A stretch of 64,000 nucleotides of DNA from Streptacidiphilus albus JL83. GTDB taxonomy: Bacteria > Actinomycetota > Actinomycetes > Streptomycetales > Streptomycetaceae. Shown piece by piece: positions 53,036 to 62,828 of the stretch (within the stretch, counting starts at the first letter, position 1; each line of letters begins with the position of its first letter). Under the pieces are notes generated by a model. It did no database searches. It saw only the letters and a list, made by a program, of their open reading frames with translations, and was not told the DNA's origin. The stretch is from the NCBI RefSeq assembly GCF_000744705.1, contig NZ_JQML01000001.1, forward strand, positions 6,024,017 through 6,088,016, written 5' to 3'. The translations under genes were made by a program, and so were the position numbers.

Positions 53036-54805
53036 TTGCAGAGTTTCGAGACCTTCACAGAACTGGTGCTCCACCGCGCCGCCGAGCTGGACGCGAAGGA
53101 CGCCTTCATCTTCCTGCACGACAACGCGGCCGGCAGCGACGCGGAGCGGCTCAGCTACGGCGTCCTGGACGCCGAGGCCAAGCGGATCGCGTCCTGGCTG
53201 CAGCAACGCGGCGCCTCCGGCGGACAGGTGCTGCTGCTCTATCCCTCGGGTCTGGACTTCATCAAGGCCTTCACCGCGACCCTGTACGCGGGCTCGGTGG
53301 CGGTCCCCGCGCCGCTGCCCGGCGACCAGGGCAACCACTTCGCCCGGGTCACCTCGATCCTCAAGGACGCCGAGGTCAGGGCGGTGCTCACGGACAGCGC
53401 CAATGAGCCTGGGATCAACGCCTGGCTGCGCGAGGCCGGCATCACCGACGTGGCCGTACTGGCCACCGACGCCGAGGGCCACGGCGACAGCGCGGCCTGG
53501 ACCGCGCCCCGGCTCACCTCCGAGTCGCTGGCCTTCCTCCAGTACACCTCGGGCTCGACCAGCACCCCCAAGGGCGTCATGGTCTCCCACCGCAACCTGC
53601 TGGCCAACGAGTTGGCGATCCACCACAGCGTGGGGAGCGACCAGGACACCCGGCTCGGCGGCTGGCTGCCCTTCTACCACGACATGGGCCTGATCGGGCA
53701 CATCCTGCACCCGCTCTACATGGGCGCCTCGGCCGCACTGATGTCGCCGATCTCCTTCCTCAAGCGGCCGTTGCGCTGGCTGCAGATGATCGGCGATCAC
53801 CGGGTCACCGTCGGCGGCGGCCCCAACTTCGCCTACGACCTCTGCGTCCGCCGGGTCACCGACGAGCAGCTGGCCACCCTCGACCTGAGCAGCTGGCAGC
53901 AGGCCTGCAACGGCGCGGAGCCGATCCGGGCCGAGACCATCCGCGCCTTCACCGAGCGCTTCGCCCCGGCCGGCTTCCGTCCGGAGGCGTTCTTCCCCTG
54001 CTACGGCATGGCGGAGACCACCCTGCTGGTCTCCGGCGCCCCGCTGGGCGTGGCCCCGGTGTTCCGACGCGTCGACGCGCAGGCACTGGAGCTCGGCGAG
54101 CTGCACGACGTCCGGTCCGACGAGGCCGCCCGGACCCTGGTCAGCAGCGGCGTGGTCAAGGACTTCGACGTCCGCATCGTCGACCCGGAGACCTTCCAGG
54201 AGCAGCCCGAGGGCCACGTCGGCGAGATCTGGGCCAAGGGCGAGAGCGTGGCGTCCGGCTACTGGAAGCGCCCCGAGATCAACGAGGAGATCTTCAACGC
54301 GGCCATCGCCGGCGAGCCGGAGAGCGAAGGACCGGGCTGGCTGCGCACCGGCGACCTCGGCGTCCTGGACGGCGGCCAGCTGTACGTGACGGGCCGTCTG
54401 AAGGAGATGATCCTGATCAACGGGCGCAACATCTACCCGCACGACGTCGAGCGCGCGGTCCAGGCCCTGGACCCGGCCTTCGGCGTCGGCAGCGGCGCCG
54501 CGTTCTCGGTGGACGACGGCGAGGAGCACCTGGTGCTGGTGCAGGAGGTCCGCCCGAACGCCCCCGCCGCCGCCGACCTGCCGGCCCTGGTCTCGGCCGC
54601 ACGCAGCCTGGTCAGCCGGGAGTTCACGGTGGCCGGCAGCATCCTGCTGGTCCGCCCCGGGACCATCCGCAAGACCACCAGCGGCAAGATCCAGCGGACC
54701 ATGATGCGCAAGCTGCTGATCGAGGGCAAGCTCGTCCCGCTGCACGCCCAGGTCGAGGACGCGGTGGCCGCGCAGGTCGCCGAGGTCCTGGAACCGGTGG
54801 GCTGA
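53036..54805 (+). CDS. fatty acyl-AMP ligase (FAAL)
   Basis: 589 aa from the TTG at 53036, placed after GAGGGAA; the frame upstream overlaps the P450 and is not used. Adenylation motifs: YTSGSTSTPKGVMVSH, FYHDMGLIG, CYGMAETTLL, LRTGDLGVLDGGQLYVTGR, and the C-terminal KTTSGKIQR catalytic lysine. The HDMGLIG and GMAETTL forms are those of FAALs rather than CoA ligases. It activates a free fatty acid as acyl-AMP and loads it on an ACP, most likely the one at 58409. First gene of the main operon. Confidence 0.92.
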   Translation: MQSFETFTELVLHRAAELDAKDAFIFLHDNAAGSDAERLSYGVLDAEAKRIASWLQQRGASGGQVLLLYPSGLDFIKAFTATLYAGSVAVPAPLPGDQGNHFARVTSILKDAEVRAVLTDSANEPGINAWLREAGITDVAVLATDAEGHGDSAAWTAPRLTSESLAFLQYTSGSTSTPKGVMVSHRNLLANELAIHHSVGSDQDTRLGGWLPFYHDMGLIGHILHPLYMGASAALMSPISFLKRPLRWLQMIGDHRVTVGGGPNFAYDLCVRRVTDEQLATLDLSSWQQACNGAEPIRAETIRAFTERFAPAGFRPEAFFPCYGMAETTLLVSGAPLGVAPVFRRVDAQALELGELHDVRSDEAARTLVSSGVVKDFDVRIVDPETFQEQPEGHVGEIWAKGESVASGYWKRPEINEEIFNAAIAGEPESEGPGWLRTGDLGVLDGGQLYVTGRLKEMILINGRNIYPHDVERAVQALDPAFGVGSGAAFSVDDGEEHLVLVQEVRPNAPAAADLPALVSAARSLVSREFTVAGSILLVRPGTIRKTTSGKIQRTMMRKLLIEGKLVPLHAQVEDAVAAQVAEVLEPVG

Positions 54806-54808
54806 ACC

Positions 54809-56599
54809 GTGGAGCATGCCCCCTACCTGCTGGCCGAGCACCTGGAGCGGCAACTCGGCGACCCGGAGCTCCCGGGCACCGTCTTCAACCACGTGAACTG
54901 CCTGTCCCTGGACGAGCGGGAGGAGTTCCCCACCGCGATCTGCGCCCGGCTGGAGGAGCTCGGGCTGCAGGACTACTACGTCCCGGCGGAGCACGGCGGT
55001 CGGCTGGAGAGCTACGAACACCTGCTCCAGGTGATGCGTACGGTGGCGCGCCGCGACCTCACGGTGGCCATCGGGCACGGCAAGACCTACCTCGGTGGAG
55101 TCTGCGTCTGGGTGGCCGGAACCGCCGAGCAGGCGGAACGGCTCGGCCGGGCGATCCACGAAGGGCTACCGGTCTCGCTGGGACTCACCGAGCGCGCCCA
55201 TGGCAGCGACCTGCTCGCAGGCGAGGTCCAGGGCGTGCCGGACGGGTCCGGGGGCTACCTGGTCAGCGGCGAGAAGTGGCTGATCAACAACGCCACCCGG
55301 AGCAGTCTGCTGTCGGTGCTGACCCGCACCGACCCGGCCGGGGGCCCGCGCGGCTACAGCGTGCTGCTGGTCGACAAGCGCCGGCTGCCCCGGGAGAGCT
55401 ACCGCCACCTGGACAAGGTGCCCACCCACGGCATCCGTGGCGCGGACATCTCCGGGATCGCCTTCGACAACGCCCCGGTGTCCGCTGACGCCCTGGTCGG
55501 AGCCGTCGGCACCGGGCTGGAGACGGTGCTGAAGGCGCTCCAGCTGACCCGCACCATGTGTGCCGCGCTCTCGCTCGGCGCGGCCGACCACGCGCTGGCC
55601 CTCGGCCTGGACTTCGCCCGGGAGCGCGAGCTCTACGGCCGCACCCTGGTCCAGCTTCCGCAGGCCCGGCAGGCGCTCGCGGAGAGCGTGGCGGACGTGC
55701 TCGGCGACGAGGCCCTGGCGACGGTCGCCGCCCGGATGGTGCACACCGCCCCGGGCGAGCTCTCGGTCAGCGCCGCCGTCACCAAGTACCTGCTGCCGAC
55801 GACCACCGAGGAGGTGATCGCACGGCTCACCCGGCTGCTCGGGGCCAGGGCCTTCCTCAAGGGCGTCTACGCCGACGGCCAGTTCCAGAAGGTCGACCGG
55901 GACCACCGGATCGTCGGCCTGTTCGACGGCAACACCCTGGTCAACCTGACCTCGCTGATCAGCCAGTTCCGCTCGCTGGTGCGGGCGCACCGGCGCGGCG
56001 GCGGCGACCGGGAGGCGGCCGTCGCCGCCTTCCGGCTGAGCCTGCCGCTGCCGCCCTCGGCGCCCGAGCGGCTCTCGCTGGTGGCCAGGCACGGCAGCGG
56101 AGTGCTGGCCTCGCTGTCCGACTCGGTGGCGTCGCTGCGCCTGGCCGCCGCCGAGGACCCGTCCTTCAAGCAGGCCCTGGCCGCCGCCGAGCGGCTGCTG
56201 CCGCTGGTCGACGAGGTGCACGCGGAGATGGCCGAGTACCAGGACGCGCTGGCCGAGGTGCCGGTCGCGGCCTTCGACACGGCCCGCCGGCTCAGCCTCT
56301 GCTTCGCTGCCGCCGCCTGCCTCGGCCTCTGGGCGCACACCCGGGCCGAGGCCGAGCAGGGCGCCACCGCCGGGCTCTGGGAGGGCGGGCTGTGGCTGCG
56401 GGCGGTCCTGGCCCGGCTGCTGGAAAGACTCGGCCTGCCTGAGGCCAAGGACCCGGAGGCGGGCGAGCAGCTCCTGGAACTGGCGCTGGAGCAGCGCTCG
56501 TCCGGCCGACTGGTCTCCCTCCTGCCCCTCGTACTGACCCCGGACCGCACGGCGACCGCCGTGGAGACAGATCACGCATATGTTGAGGAGGCGTCATGA
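54809..56599 (+). CDS. acyl-CoA dehydrogenase-like flavoprotein, long form (A)
   Basis: 596 aa with GTG at 54809, three bases after the ligase stop. The core ACAD region spans residues ~20-390 (LGLTERAHGSDLLAGEV, YLVSGEKWLINNATRSS, FARERELYGRTLVQLPQARQALAE), followed by a ~200-aa helical C-terminal extension. The catalytic-loop region reads LFDGNTLVNL where typical ACADs have YEGT. Long ACADs next to a FAAL and a discrete ACP occur in ramoplanin/enduracidin clusters, where pairs of them make dienoyl side chains on ACP. The same role, ACP-bound acyl desaturation, is predicted. Its stop overlaps the ATG of the next gene. Confidence 0.87.
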   Translation: MEHAPYLLAEHLERQLGDPELPGTVFNHVNCLSLDEREEFPTAICARLEELGLQDYYVPAEHGGRLESYEHLLQVMRTVARRDLTVAIGHGKTYLGGVCVWVAGTAEQAERLGRAIHEGLPVSLGLTERAHGSDLLAGEVQGVPDGSGGYLVSGEKWLINNATRSSLLSVLTRTDPAGGPRGYSVLLVDKRRLPRESYRHLDKVPTHGIRGADISGIAFDNAPVSADALVGAVGTGLETVLKALQLTRTMCAALSLGAADHALALGLDFARERELYGRTLVQLPQARQALAESVADVLGDEALATVAARMVHTAPGELSVSAAVTKYLLPTTTEEVIARLTRLLGARAFLKGVYADGQFQKVDRDHRIVGLFDGNTLVNLTSLISQFRSLVRAHRRGGGDREAAVAAFRLSLPLPPSAPERLSLVARHGSGVLASLSDSVASLRLAAAEDPSFKQALAAAERLLPLVDEVHAEMAEYQDALAEVPVAAFDTARRLSLCFAAAACLGLWAHTRAEAEQGATAGLWEGGLWLRAVLARLLERLGLPEAKDPEAGEQLLELALEQRSSGRLVSLLPLVLTPDRTATAVETDHAYVEEAS

Positions 56600-58356
56600 C
56601 AAGCGACGCCGTCATGCCGCCGGCTGACGCTCCGGACCGGCAGGAGGTTCGCGCGGCGGCCCGGGTCGCCGAGATCGAAGCGGTGCTGGGCGACCCGGGC
56701 GACCCGGTCAACCCGGTCGGCTACGCCAGGCTGCTGGAGGCGGACGAGGCCGGTGAGCTGCTCGCGGCCGGCGAGAAGGCACTGGACGAGCTGGGCCTCA
56801 ACGCCGAGTTCGTCCCGGTGGCGGAGGGCGGACGGCTGGAGCGGATCGACTCGCTGGTGCGCATCCTGCGCCAGGTGTTCCGCCGGGACGTCGCGCTGGG
56901 CCTCGGCTACGGCGTCACCTCCTTCATGGCCTCGGTCAACGTCTGGACCGCAGGGGACGACCGGCAGCGCGAGCGGCTGGCCGGGATCCTGCTCGGCGGC
57001 GGGCGCGCCTCGGTGGCCTACCACGAGCTGGCGCACGGCAACGACTTCGTCCGCAACGAGTTCGAGGCCCGCCAGCAGGGCGACGGCGGCTTCCTGCTGC
57101 ACGGCACCAAGCAGGTGATCAACAACGCCGGCCGGGCCGACGCCTGGCTGCTGTTCAGCCGCACCTCCGACGCACCGGGCTCGCGCAGCCACTCGGTGCT
57201 GATGGTGGAGCGCTCCGAGACGGACGCGCGGCGGCTGCGGATCCTGCCGCGCTACGAGACCGTCGGCGTCCGCGGCTGCCAGCTGTCGGGACTGGACTTC
57301 GACCAGGCCCCGGTACCGGAGCAGGCCCTGGTCGGCGGGCTCGGCCGGGGCGTCGAACTGGCGCTGCGGTCCTTCCAGATCACCCGCAGCGCGGTCCCCG
57401 GGATGGCCCTCGGCGCGGCCGACACCAGCCTCCGCACCGTGGTCTCCTTCGCCCTGGGCCGCAAGCTCTACCGCCGCTCGGTGATGGACATCCCGCACGC
57501 CAGGGCGACCCTCGGCGGCGCCTTCCTGGACCTGCTGACCAGCGACAGCCTCTCGCTGGTCGCCACCAGGGCGGTGCACCTGCTGCCGGAGGAGACCTCG
57601 GTCTACGCCTCGGCGGTCAAGTACCTGGTGCCCAAGCTGCTCACCGAGACCATGTACGAGCTGTCCATCGTGCTCGGGGCCCGCTTCTACGTCCGGGAGG
57701 GCGAGTTCGGCATCTTCCAGAAGCACATCAGGGACCTGCCGGTGCTGAGCCTCGGCCATGCCGGCTCGGCCGCCTGCCAGGCCACCATCATCCCGCAGCT
57801 GCCCCGGCTGGCTCGGCGCTCCTGGTTCCAGGGCGAGCCCGCCCCGGACGAGCTGTTCCAACTCCGCACCGACCTGCCGGAGATCCCGTTCCAGCGGCTC
57901 ACCCTGGCCAGCGGCCGGGACAGCGTGAGCTGCGCACTGGTGGCCGCGGTGGCCTCGCTGCCCGACGGAACGCCCACCGAGGTGGCCCTCCAGTCGCTGG
58001 CCCTGCGGCTGATGGACGAGCTGCGGCAGCTCCAGGAGCAGAGCCTGGAGCTGTCGTTGGAGGACCGCACGGCACTGGCCTCACCGGCCAGCTTCGCGCT
58101 GGTGGACCGCTACACGGTGGTGCTGGCCGGGGCCTCCGTGCTGGGGGTGTGGCGGCAGGCGCAGGCGCTCGGCGACGACCGGTTCCTGGCCGACCCCGCC
58201 TGGGCCGCCGCCGCCCTGCACCGGCTGGTCCGGCGGCTCGGCTACCAGCCGGCGCCGCTGCCGGCCGGCTGCGAGGAGCAGGTCCACCAGGAACTGCTGC
58301 GCCGGTACGAGGAGCGGCACAGCTTCGACCTCTACGACACCCCGCTGGCGGGCTGA
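56596..58356 (+). CDS. acyl-CoA dehydrogenase-like flavoprotein, long form (B)
   Basis: 586 aa; the ATG overlaps the previous stop (ATGA). Same layout as its neighbour: YHELAHGNDFVRNEFEA, LLHGTKQVINNAGRADA, FALGRKLYRRSVMDIPHARATLGG, then a long C-terminal helical part. The position of the usual YEGT catalytic Glu reads SLGHAGSAAC, so it lacks the standard base. It may use another residue or act as a partner subunit of the first dehydrogenase. The coupled pair suggests a heteromeric or sequential desaturase for two double bonds. Confidence 0.85.
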   Translation: MTSDAVMPPADAPDRQEVRAAARVAEIEAVLGDPGDPVNPVGYARLLEADEAGELLAAGEKALDELGLNAEFVPVAEGGRLERIDSLVRILRQVFRRDVALGLGYGVTSFMASVNVWTAGDDRQRERLAGILLGGGRASVAYHELAHGNDFVRNEFEARQQGDGGFLLHGTKQVINNAGRADAWLLFSRTSDAPGSRSHSVLMVERSETDARRLRILPRYETVGVRGCQLSGLDFDQAPVPEQALVGGLGRGVELALRSFQITRSAVPGMALGAADTSLRTVVSFALGRKLYRRSVMDIPHARATLGGAFLDLLTSDSLSLVATRAVHLLPEETSVYASAVKYLVPKLLTETMYELSIVLGARFYVREGEFGIFQKHIRDLPVLSLGHAGSAACQATIIPQLPRLARRSWFQGEPAPDELFQLRTDLPEIPFQRLTLASGRDSVSCALVAAVASLPDGTPTEVALQSLALRLMDELRQLQEQSLELSLEDRTALASPASFALVDRYTVVLAGASVLGVWRQAQALGDDRFLADPAWAAAALHRLVRRLGYQPAPLPAGCEEQVHQELLRRYEERHSFDLYDTPLAG

Positions 58357-58408
58357 GCCCCGGCCGCCGGCCGCACGAACCGTCAGCAACCCTTATTCGG
58401 AGGACCTC

Positions 58409-58705
58409 ATGAATGCCATCACCACCAACAACGCGGCGCCGTCGCACACCGCCGAGTCCCTGAGTGTCTGGCTGGTCGACCGTATCGCGGTGTACCTGAA
58501 GCGCACGCCGGCCGAGATCGACCCCAGCGTGCCGCTGGCCGAGTACGGACTCGACTCCGTGGCCGCGCTCAGCCTCTGCGGTGACATCGAGGAGGACTTC
58601 GACCTGGTCCTGGAGCCGACCGTGGCCTGGGACTACCCGACGGTGGAGGCGCTCGCGGGCCACCTGCTGGAGGAGTTCGCGAACCAGGCGGGACCGGCGC
58701 GATGA
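58409..58705 (+). CDS. discrete acyl carrier protein for the fatty acyl chain
   Basis: 98 aa; ATG after CGGAGGA. The phosphopantetheine site is EYGLDSVAAL, followed by IEEDFDLVLEPTVAWDYPTVEALAGHL, the PKS-type ACP pattern. Its place after the ligase and dehydrogenases and directly before the PKS (ATGA overlap) marks it as the carrier that receives the fatty acid from the FAAL and presents it to the dehydrogenases and the KS domain. Confidence 0.9.
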   Translation: MNAITTNNAAPSHTAESLSVWLVDRIAVYLKRTPAEIDPSVPLAEYGLDSVAALSLCGDIEEDFDLVLEPTVAWDYPTVEALAGHLLEEFANQAGPAR

Positions 58706-61680
58706 GAGAGATCGCCATAGTCGGCCTCGACTGCCGGTTCCCCGGGGCCCGCGACGCCCGGGGCTACTGGGAACTGCTGATGCGCTCCGGCGACGGCGTC
58801 GGCGAGGTGCCGGCCGACCGCTGGGACTCCGCCGAGTTCCTGTCGCCGGAGGGCGGCGAGGGCCGGACCAACACCGGCTTCGGCGGCTTCATCGACGACC
58901 CGGACGCCTTCGACAACGAGTTCTTCACGGTCTCCCCGCGCGAGGCCGCCGCCATGGACCCGCAGCAGCGGGTCCTGCTCCAGTGCGCCTGGCGCGCCCT
59001 GGAGGACAGCGGAACGGCCCCGGCGACGCTGGCCGGCAGCAGCACCGGGGTCTTCGTCGGGATCATGGGCAACGAGTGGGCCCACCAGCACCTGACCGAC
59101 TTCGACCGGATCACCGCCCAGGTCGGTTCCGGCAACGGCTACTGCATGACGGCCAACCGGATCTCGTACCACCTCGACCTCAAGGGCCCGAGCATGGCCG
59201 TGGACACGGCCTGCTCCTCCTCCCTGGTGGCGGTGCACCTCGCGGCCAACGCGCTGCTCGCGGGCGAGTGCGACACCGCGCTGGCCGCGGGCGTCAACAT
59301 CACCGTCTCGCCCGCCCTCGGCATCTTCTACACCCAGGCCGGACTCTCCGCGCCGGACGGCCGCTGCAAGCCGTTCAGCGCGGACGCCGACGGCATCGGG
59401 CGCGGCGAGGGCGTCGGCGTGGTGGTGCTGCGCCGACTGGAGGACGCGCTGGCCGAGGGCCAGCAGGTCTACGCCGTGATCCGGGGCACCGCCGTCAACC
59501 AGGACGGCCGCAGCAACGGCATCACCGCCCCCAACCGCTGGTCCCAGCAGGCGGTGCTGGAGGCCGCCTACCGCCGTGCCGGGGTCGAGCCCGCGGACGT
59601 GGTCTTCACCGAGGGGCACGGCACCGGAACCGAACTCGGCGACATGATCGAGACCAAGGCCCTGGGCGCGCTGCACGCGGGCCGCTCGGCCAACCCGATG
59701 GCCCTGGGCTCGGTCAAGGGCAACCTCGGCCACACCGAGGGCGCGGCCGGGATCGCCGGACTGATCAAGGTCGCGCTGTCGCTGCACCACCGCACCGTCC
59801 CCGCCAGCCGGTTCGCCGCAAGGGAGAACCCCCAGCTGGAGCTGGCCGCCAAGGGCATCAAGCTGTTGAAGGCGCCGCTGCGGCTGCCGATGGGCCGGCA
59901 CGTCGCCGGCCTCAGCAGCTTCGGCATGGGCGGCACCAACGCCCACGCCGTGCTGGCCTCCGCCCCGCCGCAGGCCGTCCGTCCCGTGGCCGACCAGGGC
60001 GGTGCGGTGTTCACCGTCAGCGCCTCCAGCGTCGACGCGCTGCGCCGCAACCTGCGGGTCCAGGCCGACGCGCTGGAGCGGCGCCGGGTCTCGCTGGACC
60101 AGCTGTGCTGGAGCAGCAACCAGGTGAAGACCGGGCTGCGGATCCGCTTCGCACTGCCCGCCGACGAACTGGGCGCCCTGGTGGCCGACCTGCGCGCGGT
60201 GGCCGAGGACGAGGAGCGGCTGTCCCGGCACGCGAACCGACCGACCGGGCGGCCCAAGGTGGCCTTCCTGTTCTCCGGCCAGGGCGCGCAGGCCCCCGGG
60301 ATGACCATGCGGCTCTACCGCGAGTCCGCCGTCTACCGGCAGCACCTGGACCGCGTGGACGCGGCCCTGCGCCCGCACCTCGGCGAGTCCGTGGTCGAAC
60401 TGCTGCAGTCCGGCGACGAGCGGGTGCACCGCACCGGCATCGCCCAGCCCGCGCTCTTCGCGGTCGGCTACGCCCTCGCCCGCACCCTGCAGGACCTCGG
60501 CGTCGAACCGGCGCAGCTGCTCGGCCACAGCGTCGGCGAGTACGCGGCGGCGGTCCTCGCCGACGCCCTCTCGCTGGAGCAGGCGGCGCGGCTGATCACC
60601 ATCCGGGGACGGCTGATGGACGCCCTCCCCGACGGCGGCGGAATGCTCTCGGTCTTCGCCCCGGTCGAGGACATCCGCCGACTGGCCGAGGGCTTTCCGA
60701 CGGTCGGCGTCGCCGCCGTCAACGGCCCGCTGCAGACGGTGCTCTCCGGCGACCTGGCGAGCCTGGCGGAGATCGCCGGCGACCTGGCCGAGGCCGATGT
60801 GGAGACCAGGGCGCTGAAGGTGTCCCACGCCTTCCACTCCCCGCTGATGGAGCCGATGCTGGCGGAGTTCGCCGAGGCCGCCCGGGGCCTGGGCGGGGTG
60901 CCCCGACTCCCGTTCTACTCCACCGTGCACGGCCGGATGCTGCGCCCCGGGGAGCCCCTGGACGCCGACTACTGGGTGCGGCACGTCGGAGCGACCGTGC
61001 TGTTCGCGGACGCCACCGAGGCGCTGCTCGCGGCCGGACCCACCCATGTGCTGGAGATCGGCCCCCGTCCGATCCTGGGCGGCCTGGTCCGCCGGCTGCG
61101 CCCGCCGGCCGGGCTGCGCAGCCTGCACCCGCTCTCCGGCGAGGAGCCGGGCCTGCGGCAGCTGGCCGCGTTGGCGGCCCAGCTCTACCAGGACGGCATC
61201 AACCCGCACTGGGAGGCGCTCTACCCGGAGGAGTCCCGGCGGCAGATCCGGATGGCCCCCTACGCCTTCTCCGAGGCGCACCGCTACTGGAACACCCCGC
61301 CGACCCGTCACGGCCGGACCGAGCTTCGGGTGCAGCCCGCGCCCGACCAGGCCCCGTCCGCCGGACGGCCGGACACCGGCCCGGCCCGGCTCACCCTGCC
61401 CGGCCGCGCCGCCTTCGCCGGGCGCGTCCCGGAGCAGGTGCTGGCGGCCGTCGCCCTGGTCGGCGGCTACTCCCTGGACGAGCTCTCACCCGGCTCCCGG
61501 CCGTACGAGGACCTGTGCTTCGACTCGGTGATGCTGCTGGAGCTGAAGAAGCAGGTGGAGAAGCGGCTGCCCGAGGTCCAGGAGGTCTCGGTGCCGGAGC
61601 TGCTGCCGGTGCTGTCCACGCTGGGCGAACTGGTCGCCTTCTACGAGCAGCGGGCCGGCGTCGCCGCAGCGGCCTCGTGA
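58702..61680 (+). CDS. modular type I PKS, single KS-AT-ACP module
   Basis: 992 aa. KS at ~1-420: active Cys171 in DTACSSSL, His in EGHGTGTELGD and GNLGHTEGAAG. AT at ~510-810: FSGQGAQAPGM, GHSVGEYAAA (Ser ~610) and the HAFH motif (~709-712) that marks malonyl-CoA specificity. A short linker leads to an ACP near 900-985 with Ser in FDSVMLL. There are no KR, DH, ER or TE domains, so it should extend the ACP-bound fatty acyl by one malonate and leave a beta-ketoacyl thioester, the substrate needed for tetronate formation. Translationally coupled to the fatty acyl ACP gene. Confidence 0.94.
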   Translation: MREIAIVGLDCRFPGARDARGYWELLMRSGDGVGEVPADRWDSAEFLSPEGGEGRTNTGFGGFIDDPDAFDNEFFTVSPREAAAMDPQQRVLLQCAWRALEDSGTAPATLAGSSTGVFVGIMGNEWAHQHLTDFDRITAQVGSGNGYCMTANRISYHLDLKGPSMAVDTACSSSLVAVHLAANALLAGECDTALAAGVNITVSPALGIFYTQAGLSAPDGRCKPFSADADGIGRGEGVGVVVLRRLEDALAEGQQVYAVIRGTAVNQDGRSNGITAPNRWSQQAVLEAAYRRAGVEPADVVFTEGHGTGTELGDMIETKALGALHAGRSANPMALGSVKGNLGHTEGAAGIAGLIKVALSLHHRTVPASRFAARENPQLELAAKGIKLLKAPLRLPMGRHVAGLSSFGMGGTNAHAVLASAPPQAVRPVADQGGAVFTVSASSVDALRRNLRVQADALERRRVSLDQLCWSSNQVKTGLRIRFALPADELGALVADLRAVAEDEERLSRHANRPTGRPKVAFLFSGQGAQAPGMTMRLYRESAVYRQHLDRVDAALRPHLGESVVELLQSGDERVHRTGIAQPALFAVGYALARTLQDLGVEPAQLLGHSVGEYAAAVLADALSLEQAARLITIRGRLMDALPDGGGMLSVFAPVEDIRRLAEGFPTVGVAAVNGPLQTVLSGDLASLAEIAGDLAEADVETRALKVSHAFHSPLMEPMLAEFAEAARGLGGVPRLPFYSTVHGRMLRPGEPLDADYWVRHVGATVLFADATEALLAAGPTHVLEIGPRPILGGLVRRLRPPAGLRSLHPLSGEEPGLRQLAALAAQLYQDGINPHWEALYPEESRRQIRMAPYAFSEAHRYWNTPPTRHGRTELRVQPAPDQAPSAGRPDTGPARLTLPGRAAFAGRVPEQVLAAVALVGGYSLDELSPGSRPYEDLCFDSVMLLELKKQVEKRLPEVQEVSVPELLPVLSTLGELVAFYEQRAGVAAAAS

Positions 61681-61694
61681 CCCGGCGGCCCGAG

Positions 61695-61751
61695 CCCCAT
61701 CCCCATCCCCATCCCAAGAGTCAGACCCAGAGTCAGACCCAGCACCAGACA
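61695..61751 (+). repeat. C-rich short tandem repeats upstream of the KASIII gene
   Basis: Three CCCCAT units followed by CCC, then GAGTCAGACCCA repeated, between the PKS stop and the KASIII start. The opposite strand has four G-runs in GGGATGGGG spacing, a potential G-quadruplex. Confidence 0.65.
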
Positions 61752-61759
61752 AGGAGCAG

Positions 61760-62782
61760 ATGATGGACGGTCGGGAGGCATACCTCCTCTCCATCGGGAC
61801 AGCCCTGCCGGGCGACCCGGTGGACAACGCCCAACTCGCCAAGGCGCTCGGCGTCAGCGAGGAGTGGATCGAGGTCTTCATCGGGACCAGGACCCGGCAC
61901 TTCGCCCGGGACTTCGCCACCGGCGAGGTCCGCTGGAGCCTCGCCGACCTCTGCGCCGCCGCTGCGGAGCGGGCGGTCGCGGCGGCCGGAGTGGACGCGG
62001 CGTCCATCGACTTCGTGGTGATGGGCACCGCCACCCCGGACGCGCTGATGCCGGCCACCGTCAACATGGTCGCCGACCAGCTCGGCCTGGACCAGATTCC
62101 CACCTACCAGCTGCAGTCCGGCTGCGCGGGCGCGGTCCAGGCCCTCGACCTGGCCCGGACCCTGGTCACCAGCACCGGCGGCACCGGGCTGGTGATCGGC
62201 GGCGACGTCTGCAGCAAGCACCTCGACCTGCGCCGGGACCTCACCGCCGCCGCCCCGAGCGAACTGGTCAACTACGTCCTGTTCGGCGACGGCGCCGGAG
62301 CCGTGCTGCTCGGCCCCGAGCCGACCGGTGAGGCGGTCGCGCTGCGTCGGGTGCTTAACCGCGTCACCGGGCTCGGGCGCAAGCCGGGACAGGTGATCGA
62401 GTGGTTCGGCATGGCCGACCGGGACAGCGGGAAGCAGGCGATCAACGAGGACTACAAGGCGATCGAGGAGTCCGTCCCGGCCATGGCCGAGGAGATCCTT
62501 TGGGAGCTGCTGGACGAACTCGGCTGGTCTGCCGACGAGTTGGACTACCTGCTGCCGCCCCAGCTGTCCGGGACGATGACCGCGAAGATCAACTCCAGGC
62601 TCAATCTGCCCGGCGCCGTCGAGGTGTCCTGCGTCGCGGACACCGGTAACAACGGCAACGCCCTGCCCTTCCTGCAGACCGAGCTGCTGCTGAAGCAGAT
62701 GACCAGCGGTCAGAAGGCCCTGGCCGTGGCGGTTGAGTCGAGCAAGTGGCTCAAGGCCGGATTCGCCCTGGAAAAGCTCTGA
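61760..62782 (+). CDS. KASIII-like enzyme, predicted tetronate-forming condensing enzyme
   Basis: 340 aa; ATG at 61760 or 61763 after AAGGAG. The active Cys is retained (QSGCAGAVQ, Cys122) and the Asn motif is GNNGNALPF. The FabH HQAN histidine region reads LLPPQLSGTM, so that His is replaced by Pro. Homologues in tetronate clusters (Agg1/RkD group) join the beta-ketoacyl-ACP to glyceryl-ACP by C-C and C-O bond formation. It is flanked on both sides by C-rich tandem repeats and followed by an ACP and the E2-type acyltransferase, which strengthens the tetronate assignment. Confidence 0.85.
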   Translation: MMDGREAYLLSIGTALPGDPVDNAQLAKALGVSEEWIEVFIGTRTRHFARDFATGEVRWSLADLCAAAAERAVAAAGVDAASIDFVVMGTATPDALMPATVNMVADQLGLDQIPTYQLQSGCAGAVQALDLARTLVTSTGGTGLVIGGDVCSKHLDLRRDLTAAAPSELVNYVLFGDGAGAVLLGPEPTGEAVALRRVLNRVTGLGRKPGQVIEWFGMADRDSGKQAINEDYKAIEESVPAMAEEILWELLDELGWSADELDYLLPPQLSGTMTAKINSRLNLPGAVEVSCVADTGNNGNALPFLQTELLLKQMTSGQKALAVAVESSKWLKAGFALEKL

Positions 62783-62790
62783 CAGCCGCC

Positions 62791-62828
62791 CGTTCCCTGC
62801 CCGTTCCCTGCCCGTTCCCGCCCGACCC
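62791..62828 (+). repeat. C-rich tandem repeat between KASIII and ACP genes
   Basis: CCCGTTCCCTG repeated, with a third partial unit ending CCCGCC. The complementary strand again has several closely spaced GGG runs. Confidence 0.6.

Noticed and set aside
51671..54805. 1,044-codon frame spanning P450 and acyl-AMP ligase, suggesting a fusion
   Set aside because: Only the part after 53036 is real protein; the upstream part is an out-of-frame reading of the P450, which has its own intact frame.
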